NCBI RefSeq assembly: GCF_027789125.1
Contig: NZ_JAQFVF010000088.1
Coordinates: 1 to 64,000 of the forward strand
Length of the DNA stretch: 64,000 nucleotides
Source of the DNA: Paenibacillus aestuarii
GTDB lineage: Bacteria > Bacillota > Bacilli > Paenibacillales > NBRC-103111
Direction: 5' to 3'
Shown piece after piece: positions 1 to 8,918 of the stretch. A program made the position numbers and the translations under genes. Every line of letters begins with the position of its first letter. The first letter of the stretch is position 1. The notes beneath the pieces are model-generated. The model had not been told where the DNA came from. It did no database searches and worked only from the letters and a program-made list of their open reading frames with translations.

Positions 1-70
1 GCTGACGAGATTGTTAATCTCTTTTAAAGTTTAGAGTCGATTGCTCGACTTGCTTCTCACTCGTTGTTCA

Positions 71-246
71 GTTTTCAAAGAACAATTGCTTTCATAATCA
101 CATCGCCTTCAAAAGCGACTTGATTAATATATCACATCTGCCTACTCGATTGCAAGAACTTTTTTAATTTCTTTTCAAATTCTTTTTCTCGATCGGGCTT
201 CCGAAGCGACAAGGAGTAATATACCAAACCCAGAAAAAGAATGCAA
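71..246 (-). promoter_or_regulatory. rRNA operon tandem promoters P1/P2 and boxA leader
   Basis: Read on the minus strand, P1 has -35 TTGCAT (246-241), a 17-bp spacer and -10 TATATT (223-218). P2 has -35 TTGCAA (155-150), an 18-bp spacer and -10 TATATT (131-126). Downstream at 84-71 is TGTTCTTTGAAAAC, the boxA-type antitermination element of Bacillus-group rRNA leaders. Transcription runs leftwards off the window, so a 16S gene is expected just outside. An rRNA operon downstream of gyrA matches rrnO in Bacillus. The 16S itself is not visible; its presence is inferred. Confidence 0.8.
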
Positions 247-250
247 GCTT

Positions 251-297
251 TTTTAAAAAAAAATTCCCCTTTGCTGCATTTAAGCCAACAAAGGGGA
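251..297 (-). terminator. Terminator of the HD-GYP gene
   Basis: A 9-bp stem (265-273 with 289-297, CAAAGGGGA on the minus strand) with a 15-nt loop is followed on the minus strand by nine T residues. It lies just after the stop codon of the HD-GYP gene and directly abuts the first rRNA promoter. Confidence 0.85.
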
Positions 298-317
298 TTA
301 GCGAAGCATTTTAAACT

Positions 318-1394
318 TTATATTACACCTAATACATCCTGAATCCAGAGCCTTCTATCAACAGCTAAATTCACGATTTGGCCATTCACATTCACCCAAG
401 GTCGGGTAGGATTGGAACGGTCTGAGAATACAATTTCACCGATCCGGTCATCGCTCAGCTTAACAAGCGTTCCATTGCTGATCTGTGTCAATTTATTAAT
501 TAGCACTTGCACAAGTGTCGGATCTACCTTGCCGAATGACTCAGTAAAGAGCTGCTCTAATGCTAGATATGGGGATTGCCCAGTACGATAGAACCTGTCA
601 CTTGTCATGGCGTGATAGATATCGGCAATCATCACTATTTTGGCGTATATGTGGATTTTGTCGCCTTTAACAGCTAAGGGATACCCGGACCCATCTTCAC
701 GTTCATGGTGCTGTAAGGCGCTTAATTTTACGCCGTCGTTAATAGCTGTAATATTTTTTAATATTTGATAACCCATCAATGTATGCTGCTTAACCTCATC
801 CATTTCTTGGACGGTCAGCTTGTTTTTCTTTTCGACAATAGCGTAATCCACCTTAGCCATTCCGATATCGTGCAGAAGCCCGGCTAGCGCAATTTGCATC
901 AAATCCTTCTGTGGGAGGCCATGCCATTTAGCCAGCAAGTAGGAGGTTAAACTGACCATGATGCTGTTGTGATAGACGAAATCCTGAAGCAATGAGTTCT
1001 TAGGAACAAAAGTAAGCACTTTGTATGCATCTATATGCTGAATCAGCGCCTCTAGTCTTGTACGGATATCAAAGATCGGGAGGGGTTGTCCTCCATTAGC
1101 TAAATGGAAGAGGCGTTTTAATAAAGTCAACATGTTTTGATACTCGGCAAGGAATGGTGGGGGGGCTGACCCTTCTGCCGTTTTCACTTCTTCCGTCCCT
1201 ACTTCAGCTTCGGCAGATGACCTGGATTCGATATAAACAGAAGAAATCAGAAAAGCTTTTAACACTTCAATATCTCTATCTGTCAGTATCTTACCTTTAT
1301 GAAAGAGCGTGTTGCCCAGCTTTGTCGTTACATTATCGCCTAGTTTTTCCCCAGTCCTCACTTGTGTAACAGCTACCGTCGGCACATTTTTCAC
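318..1394 (-). CDS. HD-GYP domain protein, probable c-di-GMP phosphodiesterase
   Basis: This 358-residue protein has a C-terminal HD-GYP domain, the family that hydrolyses c-di-GMP. The metal-binding HD pair is at residues 175-176 (LLHDIGMAK), HHE at 229-231 and the GYP triad at 237-239 (DGSGYP). The first 120 residues are not recognised and contain a Glu/Ala-rich stretch; there is no obvious signal peptide or membrane segment. The ATG start has a good ribosome-binding site (AAGGTGAG). The gene lies between gyrA and an rRNA leader, with terminator hairpins on both sides, so it is probably its own unit. All motif residues are present, so activity is likely. Substrate preference (c-di-GMP or another dinucleotide) cannot be read from sequence. 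Confidence 0.85.
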   Translation of the reverse strand: MKNVPTVAVTQVRTGEKLGDNVTTKLGNTLFHKGKILTDRDIEVLKAFLISSVYIESRSSAEAEVGTEEVKTAEGSAPPPFLAEYQNMLTLLKRLFHLANGGQPLPIFDIRTRLEALIQHIDAYKVLTFVPKNSLLQDFVYHNSIMVSLTSYLLAKWHGLPQKDLMQIALAGLLHDIGMAKVDYAIVEKKNKLTVQEMDEVKQHTLMGYQILKNITAINDGVKLSALQHHEREDGSGYPLAVKGDKIHIYAKIVMIADIYHAMTSDRFYRTGQSPYLALEQLFTESFGKVDPTLVQVLINKLTQISNGTLVKLSDDRIGEIVFSDRSNPTRPWVNVNGQIVNLAVDRRLWIQDVLGVI

Positions 1395-1427
1395 TCACCT
1401 TACTTATTCGTATAGGTTATATTGTAA

Positions 1428-1460
1428 ATTAAAAGGGATGGGTTTGTAAGCCCCCATCCC
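1428..1460 (-). terminator. Terminator downstream of gyrA
   Basis: A perfect 8-bp G/C-rich stem (GGGATGGG 1435-1442 with CCCATCCC 1453-1460) is followed on the minus strand by TTTTAATTT. It lies 10 bp beyond the gyrA stop codon. Confidence 0.75.
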
Positions 1461-1469
1461 AACATTTCA

Positions 1470-3956
1470 TTACTCTTCGCTGCCGTTTTCCTCAGATAGG
1501 CCGTCTTCGTCTTCCTGATTCTCGTTTTGCTCTTCGTTTTTTTGCACGCGAGCGAGTGTTCCCACTTCATCGTCTTCACGAATATTAATCAGTCTAACAC
1601 CCTGAGTATTACGTCCCATCATGGAAATGCCGTCCATGCTCGTCCGGATAATTGTACCCGATGCTGTAATAATCATCAGGTCCTCATCATTCTGAACCAC
1701 TTTAAGTCCAACAATCGGACCATTCTTATCGGTGACATTCAAGGTCTTAATACCTTTACCGCCGCGTGTTTGGATACGATACTCAGAGACAGGCGTACGT
1801 TTACCGAAACCTTTGGTCGTTACGATAAGTACACTGTTATCCTCATGCACAACGTCCATATCAATAACGGAATCGTCATTGTCGAGGTGAATACCTTTTA
1901 CCCCTGTCGCAGATCGGCCCATTGGGCGGACATCTTGTTCTGGGAAGTGAATGGACATACCAAGTCTGGTACCCATAATGATTCCCTGATTGCCGTCTGT
2001 CAGCTTAACGCCGATAAGATCGTCGTCATCGCGCAAGTTAATCGCAATTAAGCCGCCTTTACGAATGTTGGAGTAATCATCAATAGGTGTTTTCTTCACG
2101 ATACCTTGCTTCGTCGCGAAGAAGAGGTATTGCTCGGTCTCGAAGCTTTCTACCGGAATCACCGCATTAATGGTTTCGCCCTGTTCGATTTGAATCAAGT
2201 TGATGATTGGCGTACCACGCGCCGTTCTGCTGAGATCTGGAATCTCATAAGCTTTCAAGCGGTACACTTTACCTTTGTTTGTGAAGAACATCAGGAAGTG
2301 ATGTGAGTTCGTCACGAACAAATGTTCCACAAAGTCATCATCTTTGGTATCCATGCCAACGACACCCCGTCCGCCGCGCTTTTGGCTGCGATACGTCGTA
2401 ACTGGCAAACGCTTGATGTAACCTGTATGGGTAATGGTAATAACGACATCTTCACGCGGGATAAGGTCTTCATCTTCGATGCTTTCCTCACCGATTGTGA
2501 TTTCTGAACGTCGTTCATCGCCGAATTTCTCTTTGATCTCTTTCAGCTCTTCGCTGATGATCGCCAGGATCAGCTGCTCGTCCGCGAGAATAGCTTTGTA
2601 CTCGGCGATTTTCTTCATCAACTCCGCGTACTCCGCTTCAATCTTCTCGCGCTCTAATCCAGTCAAGCGCTGCAGGCGCATATCGAGAATGGCTTGCGCT
2701 TGCTCCAGGCTTAGCTGGAACGTGCTCATGAGGCCATCTCTAGCTTCTTCCGTCGTTCGGGAAGAACGGATGAGCGCAATGACTTGATCCAAATGATCCA
2801 GCGCAATGCGCAAGCCTTCCAGGATATGAGCGCGCGCTTCAGCTTTGCGCAGATCATACTCGGTTCTGCGGCGAATAACTTCCTGCTGATGCTTCAGGTA
2901 ATAGTAAAGCATGTCACGCAAGTTCAATACTTTCGGCTCGCCGTTGACCAGGGCCAACATGATGATACCGAAGTTCGATTGCATCGCCGTCTGTTTGAAC
3001 AAATTGTTCAGAACTACGCTAGGATTGACGTCGCGGCGCAGTTCAATAACAATTCGCATCCCGTTGCGGTCGGACTCATCGCGGAGATCCGTGATGCCCT
3101 CGATTTTTTTCTCGCGAACAAGTTCTGCAATCTTCTCAATTAATCTAGCTTTGTTCACTTGGTAGGGAAGCTCGTTAACAATAATTCTAGCTTTATTGTT
3201 ATTCTCTTCAATTAGCGTCTTAGCGCGCATCGTGACAGAGCCTCTGCCCGTGCTATACGCTTGACGAATGCCTTCCCGGCCAAGAATGTATCCACCGGTT
3301 GGGAAGTCCGGTCCTTTAATCGCTGCCATAAGTTCTAGAGGCGTGACGTCCGGATGCTCAATGAGCATCTGAATGCCTTCAATGACCTCGCGCAAGTTAT
3401 GCGGAGGGATGTTGGTCGCCATACCTACAGCGATTCCGGAGCTGCCGTTAACCAGCAAGTTTGGAAAACGCGAAGGCAATACGACAGGCTCTTGCTCTTC
3501 GCCGTCATAGTTAGGCGCATAATCAATCGTTTCTTTGTTGATATCGCGCAAAAGCTCCATGGCGATCTTGGACAAGCGCGCTTCCGTATAACGCATCGCC
3601 GCGGCGGAGTCACCGTCAATGGAACCGAAGTTCCCGTGGCCGTCAACCAGCATGTAGCGCAGGGAGAAGTCTTGGGCCATACGGACCATCGTTTCATAAA
3701 CGGCGCTGTCACCGTGCGGATGGTACTTACCGATAACTTCGCCGACGATCCTTGCCGATTTCTTGTAAGGCTTGTCGGGTGACATCCCCAGTTCGGACAT
3801 CGCAAATAAAATACGTCTATGAACAGGCTTGAGCCCGTCTCTTACATCAGGCAGCGCCCGGCTTACGATAATGCTCATCGCGTAGTCCATAAAGGACGTG
3901 CGCATCTCCGTGCCAATATCGATCTCTTTGACTTGCGAATGTAATTCTTCGCTCAT
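1470..3956 (-). CDS. gyrA: DNA gyrase subunit A
   Basis: The 828-residue protein is the breakage-reunion subunit of DNA gyrase. The catalytic tyrosine is Y123 (AMRYTEARL). The quinolone-resistance region reads HPHGDSAVYE with S84 and E88, the wild-type residues of Bacillus-group GyrA, so no common resistance substitution is visible. The C-terminal pinwheel carries a GyrA box (QKRGGRG) and a second similar blade motif (QTRGGKG). The C-terminus is very acidic. The gene is 51 bp downstream of gyrB in the same direction, the standard gyrB-gyrA order. Its ATG has the strong Shine-Dalgarno CAGGAGG. Length and all motifs are normal. Confidence 0.98.
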   Translation of the reverse strand: MSEELHSQVKEIDIGTEMRTSFMDYAMSIIVSRALPDVRDGLKPVHRRILFAMSELGMSPDKPYKKSARIVGEVIGKYHPHGDSAVYETMVRMAQDFSLRYMLVDGHGNFGSIDGDSAAAMRYTEARLSKIAMELLRDINKETIDYAPNYDGEEQEPVVLPSRFPNLLVNGSSGIAVGMATNIPPHNLREVIEGIQMLIEHPDVTPLELMAAIKGPDFPTGGYILGREGIRQAYSTGRGSVTMRAKTLIEENNNKARIIVNELPYQVNKARLIEKIAELVREKKIEGITDLRDESDRNGMRIVIELRRDVNPSVVLNNLFKQTAMQSNFGIIMLALVNGEPKVLNLRDMLYYYLKHQQEVIRRRTEYDLRKAEARAHILEGLRIALDHLDQVIALIRSSRTTEEARDGLMSTFQLSLEQAQAILDMRLQRLTGLEREKIEAEYAELMKKIAEYKAILADEQLILAIISEELKEIKEKFGDERRSEITIGEESIEDEDLIPREDVVITITHTGYIKRLPVTTYRSQKRGGRGVVGMDTKDDDFVEHLFVTNSHHFLMFFTNKGKVYRLKAYEIPDLSRTARGTPIINLIQIEQGETINAVIPVESFETEQYLFFATKQGIVKKTPIDDYSNIRKGGLIAINLRDDDDLIGVKLTDGNQGIIMGTRLGMSIHFPEQDVRPMGRSATGVKGIHLDNDDSVIDMDVVHEDNSVLIVTTKGFGKRTPVSEYRIQTRGGKGIKTLNVTDKNGPIVGLKVVQNDEDLMIITASGTIIRTSMDGISMMGRNTQGVRLINIREDDEVGTLARVQKNEEQNENQEDEDGLSEENGSEE

Positions 3957-4007
3957 GAATGTTCCTCCTGAAAGCTTACATCGATTGCAACGCCTAAGAC
4001 GTCGAAA

Positions 4008-5924
4008 TTAGAAATCCAAATTCTTCACGTATTTCGCATGTTCCTCGATAAAATCTCTGCGCGGTTCCACATTGTCGCCCATCAGCGTATCAAATATCGC
4101 GTCAGCTTCAATCGCATCCTCAATCGTCACTTGAAGGAGGGTACGGCTCTCCGGATCCATGGTTGTTTCCCACAGCTGTTCCGGATTCATCTCGCCCAAA
4201 CCTTTGTAACGTTGTACATTGACTTTCACGCTATCGCCGAATTCCTGCATAATCGCTTCTCTTTGCTTATCGTTATAAGCATAGCGAACCGTTTTGTTGC
4301 GCTCCAATTTATAAAGTGGAGGTTGGGCAATATAGACATAACCGTATTCAATCAAGTTTTTCATGTATCTGTAGAAAAAGGTAAGCAGCAGGGTACGAAT
4401 GTGCGCGCCGTCCACGTCCGCGTCAGTCATGATGATGATTTTGTGATAACGCGCTTTGGCAATATCAAAATCATCGCTGATCCCGGTGCCGAAAGCTGTA
4501 ATCATCGCGCGAATCTCAGTGTTGGATAAAATTTTATCCAGTCTGGCTTTCTCCACGTTCAGAATCTTACCGCGGAGCGGCAAAATCGCCTGGAAATGGC
4601 GATCCCGTCCTTGCTTAGCAGATCCGCCCGCAGAGTCACCCTCTACGATATAGATTTCGCTGATCGACGCATCTTTGGAGGAGCAGTCCGCCAGTTTACC
4701 TGGCAGTGAGCTGACTTCCAATGCGCTTTTGCGGCGGGTCAGTTCTCTGGCTTTACGCGCAGCTTCACGAGCTCGCGCTGCTTGAACCCCTTTTTCAATA
4801 ATTCGCTTGGCAACGGCCGGGTTCTCCTCCAAGAACTCTTGGAGCTTCTCAGCAAACAACGACTCCACAATTCCGCGAACTTCACTGTTTCCGAGCTTGG
4901 TCTTCGTCTGTCCTTCGAACTGCGGCTCCGGAATTTTCACAGAGATAATGGCTGCAAGACCTTCACGGACATCATCGCCGGAAAGATTCGCATCGCTGTC
5001 TTTAATCGAGTTCGATTTACGAGCATAATCGTTCAAAATCCGCGTTAACGCGCTTTTGAAGCCGGACTCGTGCGTTCCGCCTTCATGAGTGTTGATGTTG
5101 TTCGCAAACGAATAAATGTTCTCCGTATAGCTATCGTTATATTGCAGCGCGATCTCGATCGAAATATTATCCTTGGAACCTTCGACATAGATCGGCGTTT
5201 GGTTAACCGCTTCCCGATTCCGGTTCAGGTACTCAACGAAGGAAACGATACCGCCTTCATACAGGAATGTATTCGCCGTATCCGTACGTTCATCCAGCAA
5301 GTTGATCTCAATGCCTTTATTCAAGAAGGCGAGCTCGCGGATTCTAGATTGGAGGATATCGTAATCGTATTCCGTTGTTTCTTTGAAAATTTCCGGATCC
5401 GGCTTGAACGAAACCGTCGTACCGGTCTCTTCCGTCTCGCCGATAGCCTTCACATCGTACTGCGGCGTGCCGCGGCGGTACTCTTGCTGATGAATGATGC
5501 CATCACGCTTGACGGTTACCGTCACTAGTTCGGATAACGCGTTCACGACAGAGATACCTACACCGTGCAAGCCCCCTGACACCTTATATCCGGACTCTTC
5601 GCCGCCAAATTTACCGCCGGCATGAAGGACCGTAAGAACGACCTCAAGGGTTGGGCGCTGCAACTTCGCGTTCATACCGACAGGGATACCCCGACCGTTA
5701 TCAATCACTGTAATACTATTATCCTTGTGAACGATGATGTCGATCTTCGTACAAAAACCGGCCAAAGCCTCGTCGATACTGTTATCGACAACCTCCCACA
5801 CGAGATGATGAAGACCTCGGGAGCCGGTCGAACCGATATACATACCTGGGCGTTTACGGACAGCCTCTAATCCTTCCAGTACCTGAATCTGATTCTCATC
5901 ATACGTATTTTGATTCACAGACAT
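4008..5924 (-). CDS. gyrB: DNA gyrase subunit B
   Basis: The 638-residue ATPase subunit of gyrase. The GHKL ATP site shows E44 (LVWEVVDN), DNGRGIP at 75-81, GGKFGG at 103-108 and GGLHGVG at 117-123. The TOPRIM domain has VEGDSAGG and the metal-binding DADVDGAH. An in-frame ATG lies 44 codons upstream, but the start at 5924 is chosen because it has the ribosome-binding site AGGTGGAG and aligns with the usual N-terminus (NTYDENQIQVLEGLEAVRKR). The gene follows remB by 35 bp and leads into gyrA. Confidence 0.98.
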   Translation of the reverse strand: MSVNQNTYDENQIQVLEGLEAVRKRPGMYIGSTGSRGLHHLVWEVVDNSIDEALAGFCTKIDIIVHKDNSITVIDNGRGIPVGMNAKLQRPTLEVVLTVLHAGGKFGGEESGYKVSGGLHGVGISVVNALSELVTVTVKRDGIIHQQEYRRGTPQYDVKAIGETEETGTTVSFKPDPEIFKETTEYDYDILQSRIRELAFLNKGIEINLLDERTDTANTFLYEGGIVSFVEYLNRNREAVNQTPIYVEGSKDNISIEIALQYNDSYTENIYSFANNINTHEGGTHESGFKSALTRILNDYARKSNSIKDSDANLSGDDVREGLAAIISVKIPEPQFEGQTKTKLGNSEVRGIVESLFAEKLQEFLEENPAVAKRIIEKGVQAARAREAARKARELTRRKSALEVSSLPGKLADCSSKDASISEIYIVEGDSAGGSAKQGRDRHFQAILPLRGKILNVEKARLDKILSNTEIRAMITAFGTGISDDFDIAKARYHKIIIMTDADVDGAHIRTLLLTFFYRYMKNLIEYGYVYIAQPPLYKLERNKTVRYAYNDKQREAIMQEFGDSVKVNVQRYKGLGEMNPEQLWETTMDPESRTLLQVTIEDAIEADAIFDTLMGDNVEPRRDFIEEHAKYVKNLDF

Positions 5925-5959
5925 GCTAATCTCCACCTGCTTTTTTATAGTCAAAAAAG

Positions 5960-6208
5960 TTAGTTCGTTAACAATTGATGAGCTCTCTTTTTCAAAGTCA
6001 TCGAGGAAATGGGCGAGTAGTACACCTTGCTCTGCGTAACGACGAGCGATTTGCACTCTTCTTCTCCGATGTGCTCGATTTTCTTATCTTTTTCAGCCTG
6101 CTGAATAAACTGTTTGGATATTTTGGAAGACTTCTCTACAGAGAGATCAAATATAGCAATCAGTTCGGAAGCTCTTATAATTTTTTCGCCGCCCAAATGA
6201 ATAAACAT
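5960..6208 (-). CDS. remB: RemB/RemA-family DNA-binding regulator (DUF370)
   Basis: An 82-residue protein matching the YaaB/RemB family: it begins MFIHLGGE, has an IFDL core and ends in YYSPISSMTLKKRA, close to the B. subtilis form. RemA relatives bind DNA and activate extracellular-matrix and osmoprotection genes; the role of RemB is less clear. It sits in the conserved recF-remB-gyrB order, four bases after the recF stop and with its own ribosome-binding site (TAGGAGC), so it is probably co-transcribed with recF and gyrB. Confidence 0.9.
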   Translation of the reverse strand: MFIHLGGEKIIRASELIAIFDLSVEKSSKISKQFIQQAEKDKKIEHIGEEECKSLVVTQSKVYYSPISSMTLKKRAHQLLTN

Positions 6209-6212
6209 GTTT

Positions 6213-7331
6213 TCAGCTCCTACCGTTTACATTTCCTTTCAAAACATGGAACACCGAAGCATGATCCAGTTGGTCCAAATGGACACTTTCCAGACCTGTC
6301 GTCGTAATAAACGTTTGGACTTTTTGTTGGAACGTACGGATCAGTTGCGTCTGCCTATATTCATCTAGCTCCGACAATACATCGTCCAGCAAAAGGAGCG
6401 GATACTCGCCGACTTCCTCATGAATCAGCTCGATTTCCGCCAACTTCAGGGATAGCGCTGTCGTGCGCTGCTGCCCTTGCGAACCAAACGTCTGTACCTC
6501 TTTACCATTGATGAAAAAAAGAAGATCGTCGCGATGAGGGCCTACTAGCGAGACACCTCTTCGAAGTTCCTGATCTTTAACCTGTGTTAACTTTATCATA
6601 AATTGCTCTAATAAAACAGATTCATCTTCAAAATGCTGCATATCAAAAGAGGGGGCATAGCGGATTGTGAGTTCCTCACTGTCATTCGTTATCCCTCTAT
6701 GGATCGTTTCCGCCCACTGTTGAAGCTTCTTAATAAAGCTTTGACGTTTTTTCATAATTTTAACACCATACTGGGCTAATTGTTCGTTCCAAATGTCCAG
6801 CATGGCATCTGGAGAGCTTTTTCCCGGGAATGCCTGCTTTAAATAATTGTTTCGCTGAAGCAGAATTTTTTGATACTGAGATAGATCATAGAGATATGAG
6901 GGCTGTACTTGTCCGATCTCCATATCCAAAAACCGGCGGCGCACACCTGGCGTACCTTTGACGATCTCAAGGTCTTCCGGGGCAAACATAACGACGTTCA
7001 AGGCACCGATGAAATTACTCAGCTTTTTTTGTTCGAGCCCATTGATCTTGGCTTTTTTACCTTTGGTCGAAATAGCGAGGTCCAACTTGCAGCTGCCGTA
7101 CCTTTTGGTAACTTCTGCATGCAGCTGTGTGTGCTCTTTATTCCAGCCGATCAATTCCTTATCCTGGTGGGTCCGGTGTGACTTGGTCATCGCCAGCACA
7201 TAGATCGATTCCAACAGGTTTGTTTTCCCTTGTGCATTAGGACCCACGAATATATTGACGTTACTGTCCGTTGTCAGCTCGATTTGCTCATAGTTCCGGT
7301 AGTGGCTGAGCGCCAGCTTGGTTAAAAACAT
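6213..7331 (-). CDS. recF: DNA replication and repair protein RecF
   Basis: The 372-residue RecF is an SMC-like ATPase that loads RecA at gaps with RecO and RecR. Walker A is GPNAQGKT at residues 30-37. The ABC-type signature region (FGSQGQQRTTALSLKLAE) and Walker B (PLLLLDDVLSELD) are intact, and so is the family motif VGPHRDDL. Length is normal. It lies between yaaA and remB in the conserved dnaA-dnaN-yaaA-recF cluster and starts with ATG. Confidence 0.98.
   Translation of the reverse strand: MFLTKLALSHYRNYEQIELTTDSNVNIFVGPNAQGKTNLLESIYVLAMTKSHRTHQDKELIGWNKEHTQLHAEVTKRYGSCKLDLAISTKGKKAKINGLEQKKLSNFIGALNVVMFAPEDLEIVKGTPGVRRRFLDMEIGQVQPSYLYDLSQYQKILLQRNNYLKQAFPGKSSPDAMLDIWNEQLAQYGVKIMKKRQSFIKKLQQWAETIHRGITNDSEELTIRYAPSFDMQHFEDESVLLEQFMIKLTQVKDQELRRGVSLVGPHRDDLLFFINGKEVQTFGSQGQQRTTALSLKLAEIELIHEEVGEYPLLLLDDVLSELDEYRQTQLIRTFQQKVQTFITTTGLESVHLDQLDHASVFHVLKGNVNGRS
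6819..6832. promoter_or_regulatory. Possible Noc-binding site (NBS-like) inside recF
   Basis: The sequence TTTTCCCGGGAATG matches the B. subtilis Noc consensus ATTTCCCGGGAAAT at 11 of 14 positions, with an intact CCCGGG centre. A noc gene is present at 17251. A single match could be chance. Confidence 0.3.
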
Positions 7332-7365
7332 AATGGTCCTCCCGGGTGCCAGAACGCGTAAGCGA

Positions 7366-7581
7366 TCAGGAGCTTATGACTTCAAACTGCCCGAAACCCT
7401 CTACGCTAACAACATCACGCGGAACCAGTTTCCGTCCTCTGCGGTTTTCAGCTTGCCCGTTCACTTCAATTTTCGTTTCCAGCGCAAAAAATTTAGCTTG
7501 TCCACCTGTGGATATACAGTCAGCAAGCTTTAGAAACTGACCTAGGGTGATATAGTCGGTGCGGATCGCGATTTGTTTCAA
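7366..7581 (-). CDS. yaaA: S4-domain protein YaaA (RlbA family)
   Basis: A 71-residue protein made of one S4-type RNA-binding fold, with the typical TDYITLGQFLKLADC opening and the KIEVNGQAENRRGRKL loop. Members are encoded almost invariably between dnaN and recF in Firmicutes and are thought to act in ribosome biogenesis. It begins 14 bp after dnaN and ends 34 bp before recF. No catalytic domain is attached. Confidence 0.9.
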   Translation of the reverse strand: MKQIAIRTDYITLGQFLKLADCISTGGQAKFFALETKIEVNGQAENRRGRKLVPRDVVSVEGFGQFEVISS

Positions 7582-7595
7582 CGTTGTATGCTCCT

Positions 7596-8738
7596 TTAGT
7601 TCGTCGTGCGGTATGGCAAGATTAACTGAATGATATTGGTTGAATCTTCAGGTTTCATAATGATTGGCTGCATCGCACCGGTAAAGCCGATGTGGATATA
7701 GTCCGAATCCAGAACTTTCAAGGCGTCGAGCATGTATTTGGAGTTAAACGAAATACGCAGCAGGTCACCTTTGATGCTCTGCAGCTCAATTTGCTCCGTG
7801 ACTTTGCCGAGCTCGGAAGAGCTGGAAGAAATCTCGATCGTTTGATCCTCGCGCATAATCATTTTGACGATATTCGTTTTGTCTTCTTTGGACAATAGGT
7901 ACGCCCGGTCAATCGCTTCAGCAAGCTCTTTGGTCGGAACGACGAGCTCCGTCTGGTACGATTGCGGAATCAACTTGGATGTATCCGGATAAGTACCGTC
8001 CAATATACGAGTATAAAAAAGAATTGAATGAATCTTGAATAAAACTTGATTGTCCGAAATAACGATATCTATAAGAGAGTTTTGATCCGGCAAAATTTTG
8101 CTAAGCTCGTTCAGCGTACGCCCGGAGATAACAATATTCTGCAGGTTAGCCGCGGCATCGTTGTCTATCGTTACTTCTCTGCTGGCCAGGCGGTGGCGGT
8201 CGCAGCCGATAAATTTCAGCTTATTGCCTGAAATGTTCCAAAGAACACCTGTCAGAATCGGTGTCGATTCATTGGTCGAGACGGCATAGGATGTCTGTTT
8301 GATCATCGTTTTAAGCAGATCGCTTGGAAGACGAATCATTTTGTTCTCTTCAATTTCAGGGAGCAGCGGATATTCATCCGGATCAAGTCCCATAATTTGA
8401 ATTTCGGAAGAGCCTGAACGAATTGTTGTTTGAAAATGCTGACCGACTTCGATCTCAATATTTTGCGAAGGTAGTTTACGAATGATCTCCACAAAAAACT
8501 TAGCAGGGAGAACAACGCTGCCAGCTTGGAAGAGATCGATAATTTTAATATTCCCATTTTCCGTAGGCGTGAAGCTTTGAATAGAAATATCCGTATCGCT
8601 TGCCGTTAAGGTAACACCGCTTAAAGTAGCATCTATTTTGATCCCTGTAAGAATAGGAATAGTTGTACGGCTGGAAATCGCCTTAGAAACATGACCGATG
8701 GATTCGATCAAATGGTCTTTGAGTATGGTTAATTTCAT
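7596..8738 (-). CDS. dnaN: DNA polymerase III sliding clamp (beta subunit)
   Basis: The 380-residue beta clamp forms the ring that tethers DNA polymerase III and serves as a hub for Hda/YabA-type regulators, ligase and mismatch repair. The sequence has the three-domain layout of the family, opens MKLTILKDHL and ends in the clamp-typical IIQLILPYRT. It follows dnaA by 180 bp; that gap carries the unwinding half of the origin. ATG start, normal length. Confidence 0.98.
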   Translation of the reverse strand: MKLTILKDHLIESIGHVSKAISSRTTIPILTGIKIDATLSGVTLTASDTDISIQSFTPTENGNIKIIDLFQAGSVVLPAKFFVEIIRKLPSQNIEIEVGQHFQTTIRSGSSEIQIMGLDPDEYPLLPEIEENKMIRLPSDLLKTMIKQTSYAVSTNESTPILTGVLWNISGNKLKFIGCDRHRLASREVTIDNDAAANLQNIVISGRTLNELSKILPDQNSLIDIVISDNQVLFKIHSILFYTRILDGTYPDTSKLIPQSYQTELVVPTKELAEAIDRAYLLSKEDKTNIVKMIMREDQTIEISSSSSELGKVTEQIELQSIKGDLLRISFNSKYMLDALKVLDSDYIHIGFTGAMQPIIMKPEDSTNIIQLILPYRTTN

Positions 8739-8802
8739 ATTTTCACTCCTGTGGTTCTTTTTATCGGTGCGTTAGCATATTCATTTTATAATAACATTTT
8801 TT

Positions 8803-8876
8803 ATTAGTAATAGCAGTAGGGGGCCTGGATATGTGGATATGTGGACGAACCCCTTCATAAATCAAGCCTATCCACA
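8803..8876. other. oriC: oriC unwinding module: DnaA-trios, GC clamp, DnaA boxes
   Basis: This lies between dnaA and dnaN. On the minus strand two abutting DnaA-box-like 9-mers (8848-8840, and ATATCCACA at 8840-8832) lead into a G/C-rich clamp (8819-8825) and then 8803-8819. Read 3' to 5' on the plus strand, that last stretch is a run of GAT-GAC-GAT-AAT-GAT trinucleotides. Another box, CTATCCACA, is at 8868-8876. AT-rich DNA follows (8781-8802). This order matches the basal unwinding element (boxes, GC clamp, DnaA-trios) described at B. subtilis oriC. The assignment rests on motif order; unwinding is inferred. Confidence 0.75.
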
Positions 8877-8918
8877 TGTGTATAGATTGTGCATAGGCTT
8901 TGTGTAATCGGTTAGTTA

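Noticed and set aside
5925..6056. 44-residue N-terminal extension of GyrB
   Set aside because: It overlaps remB in another frame, lacks a ribosome-binding site, and the start at 5924 has AGGTGGAG and matches the family.
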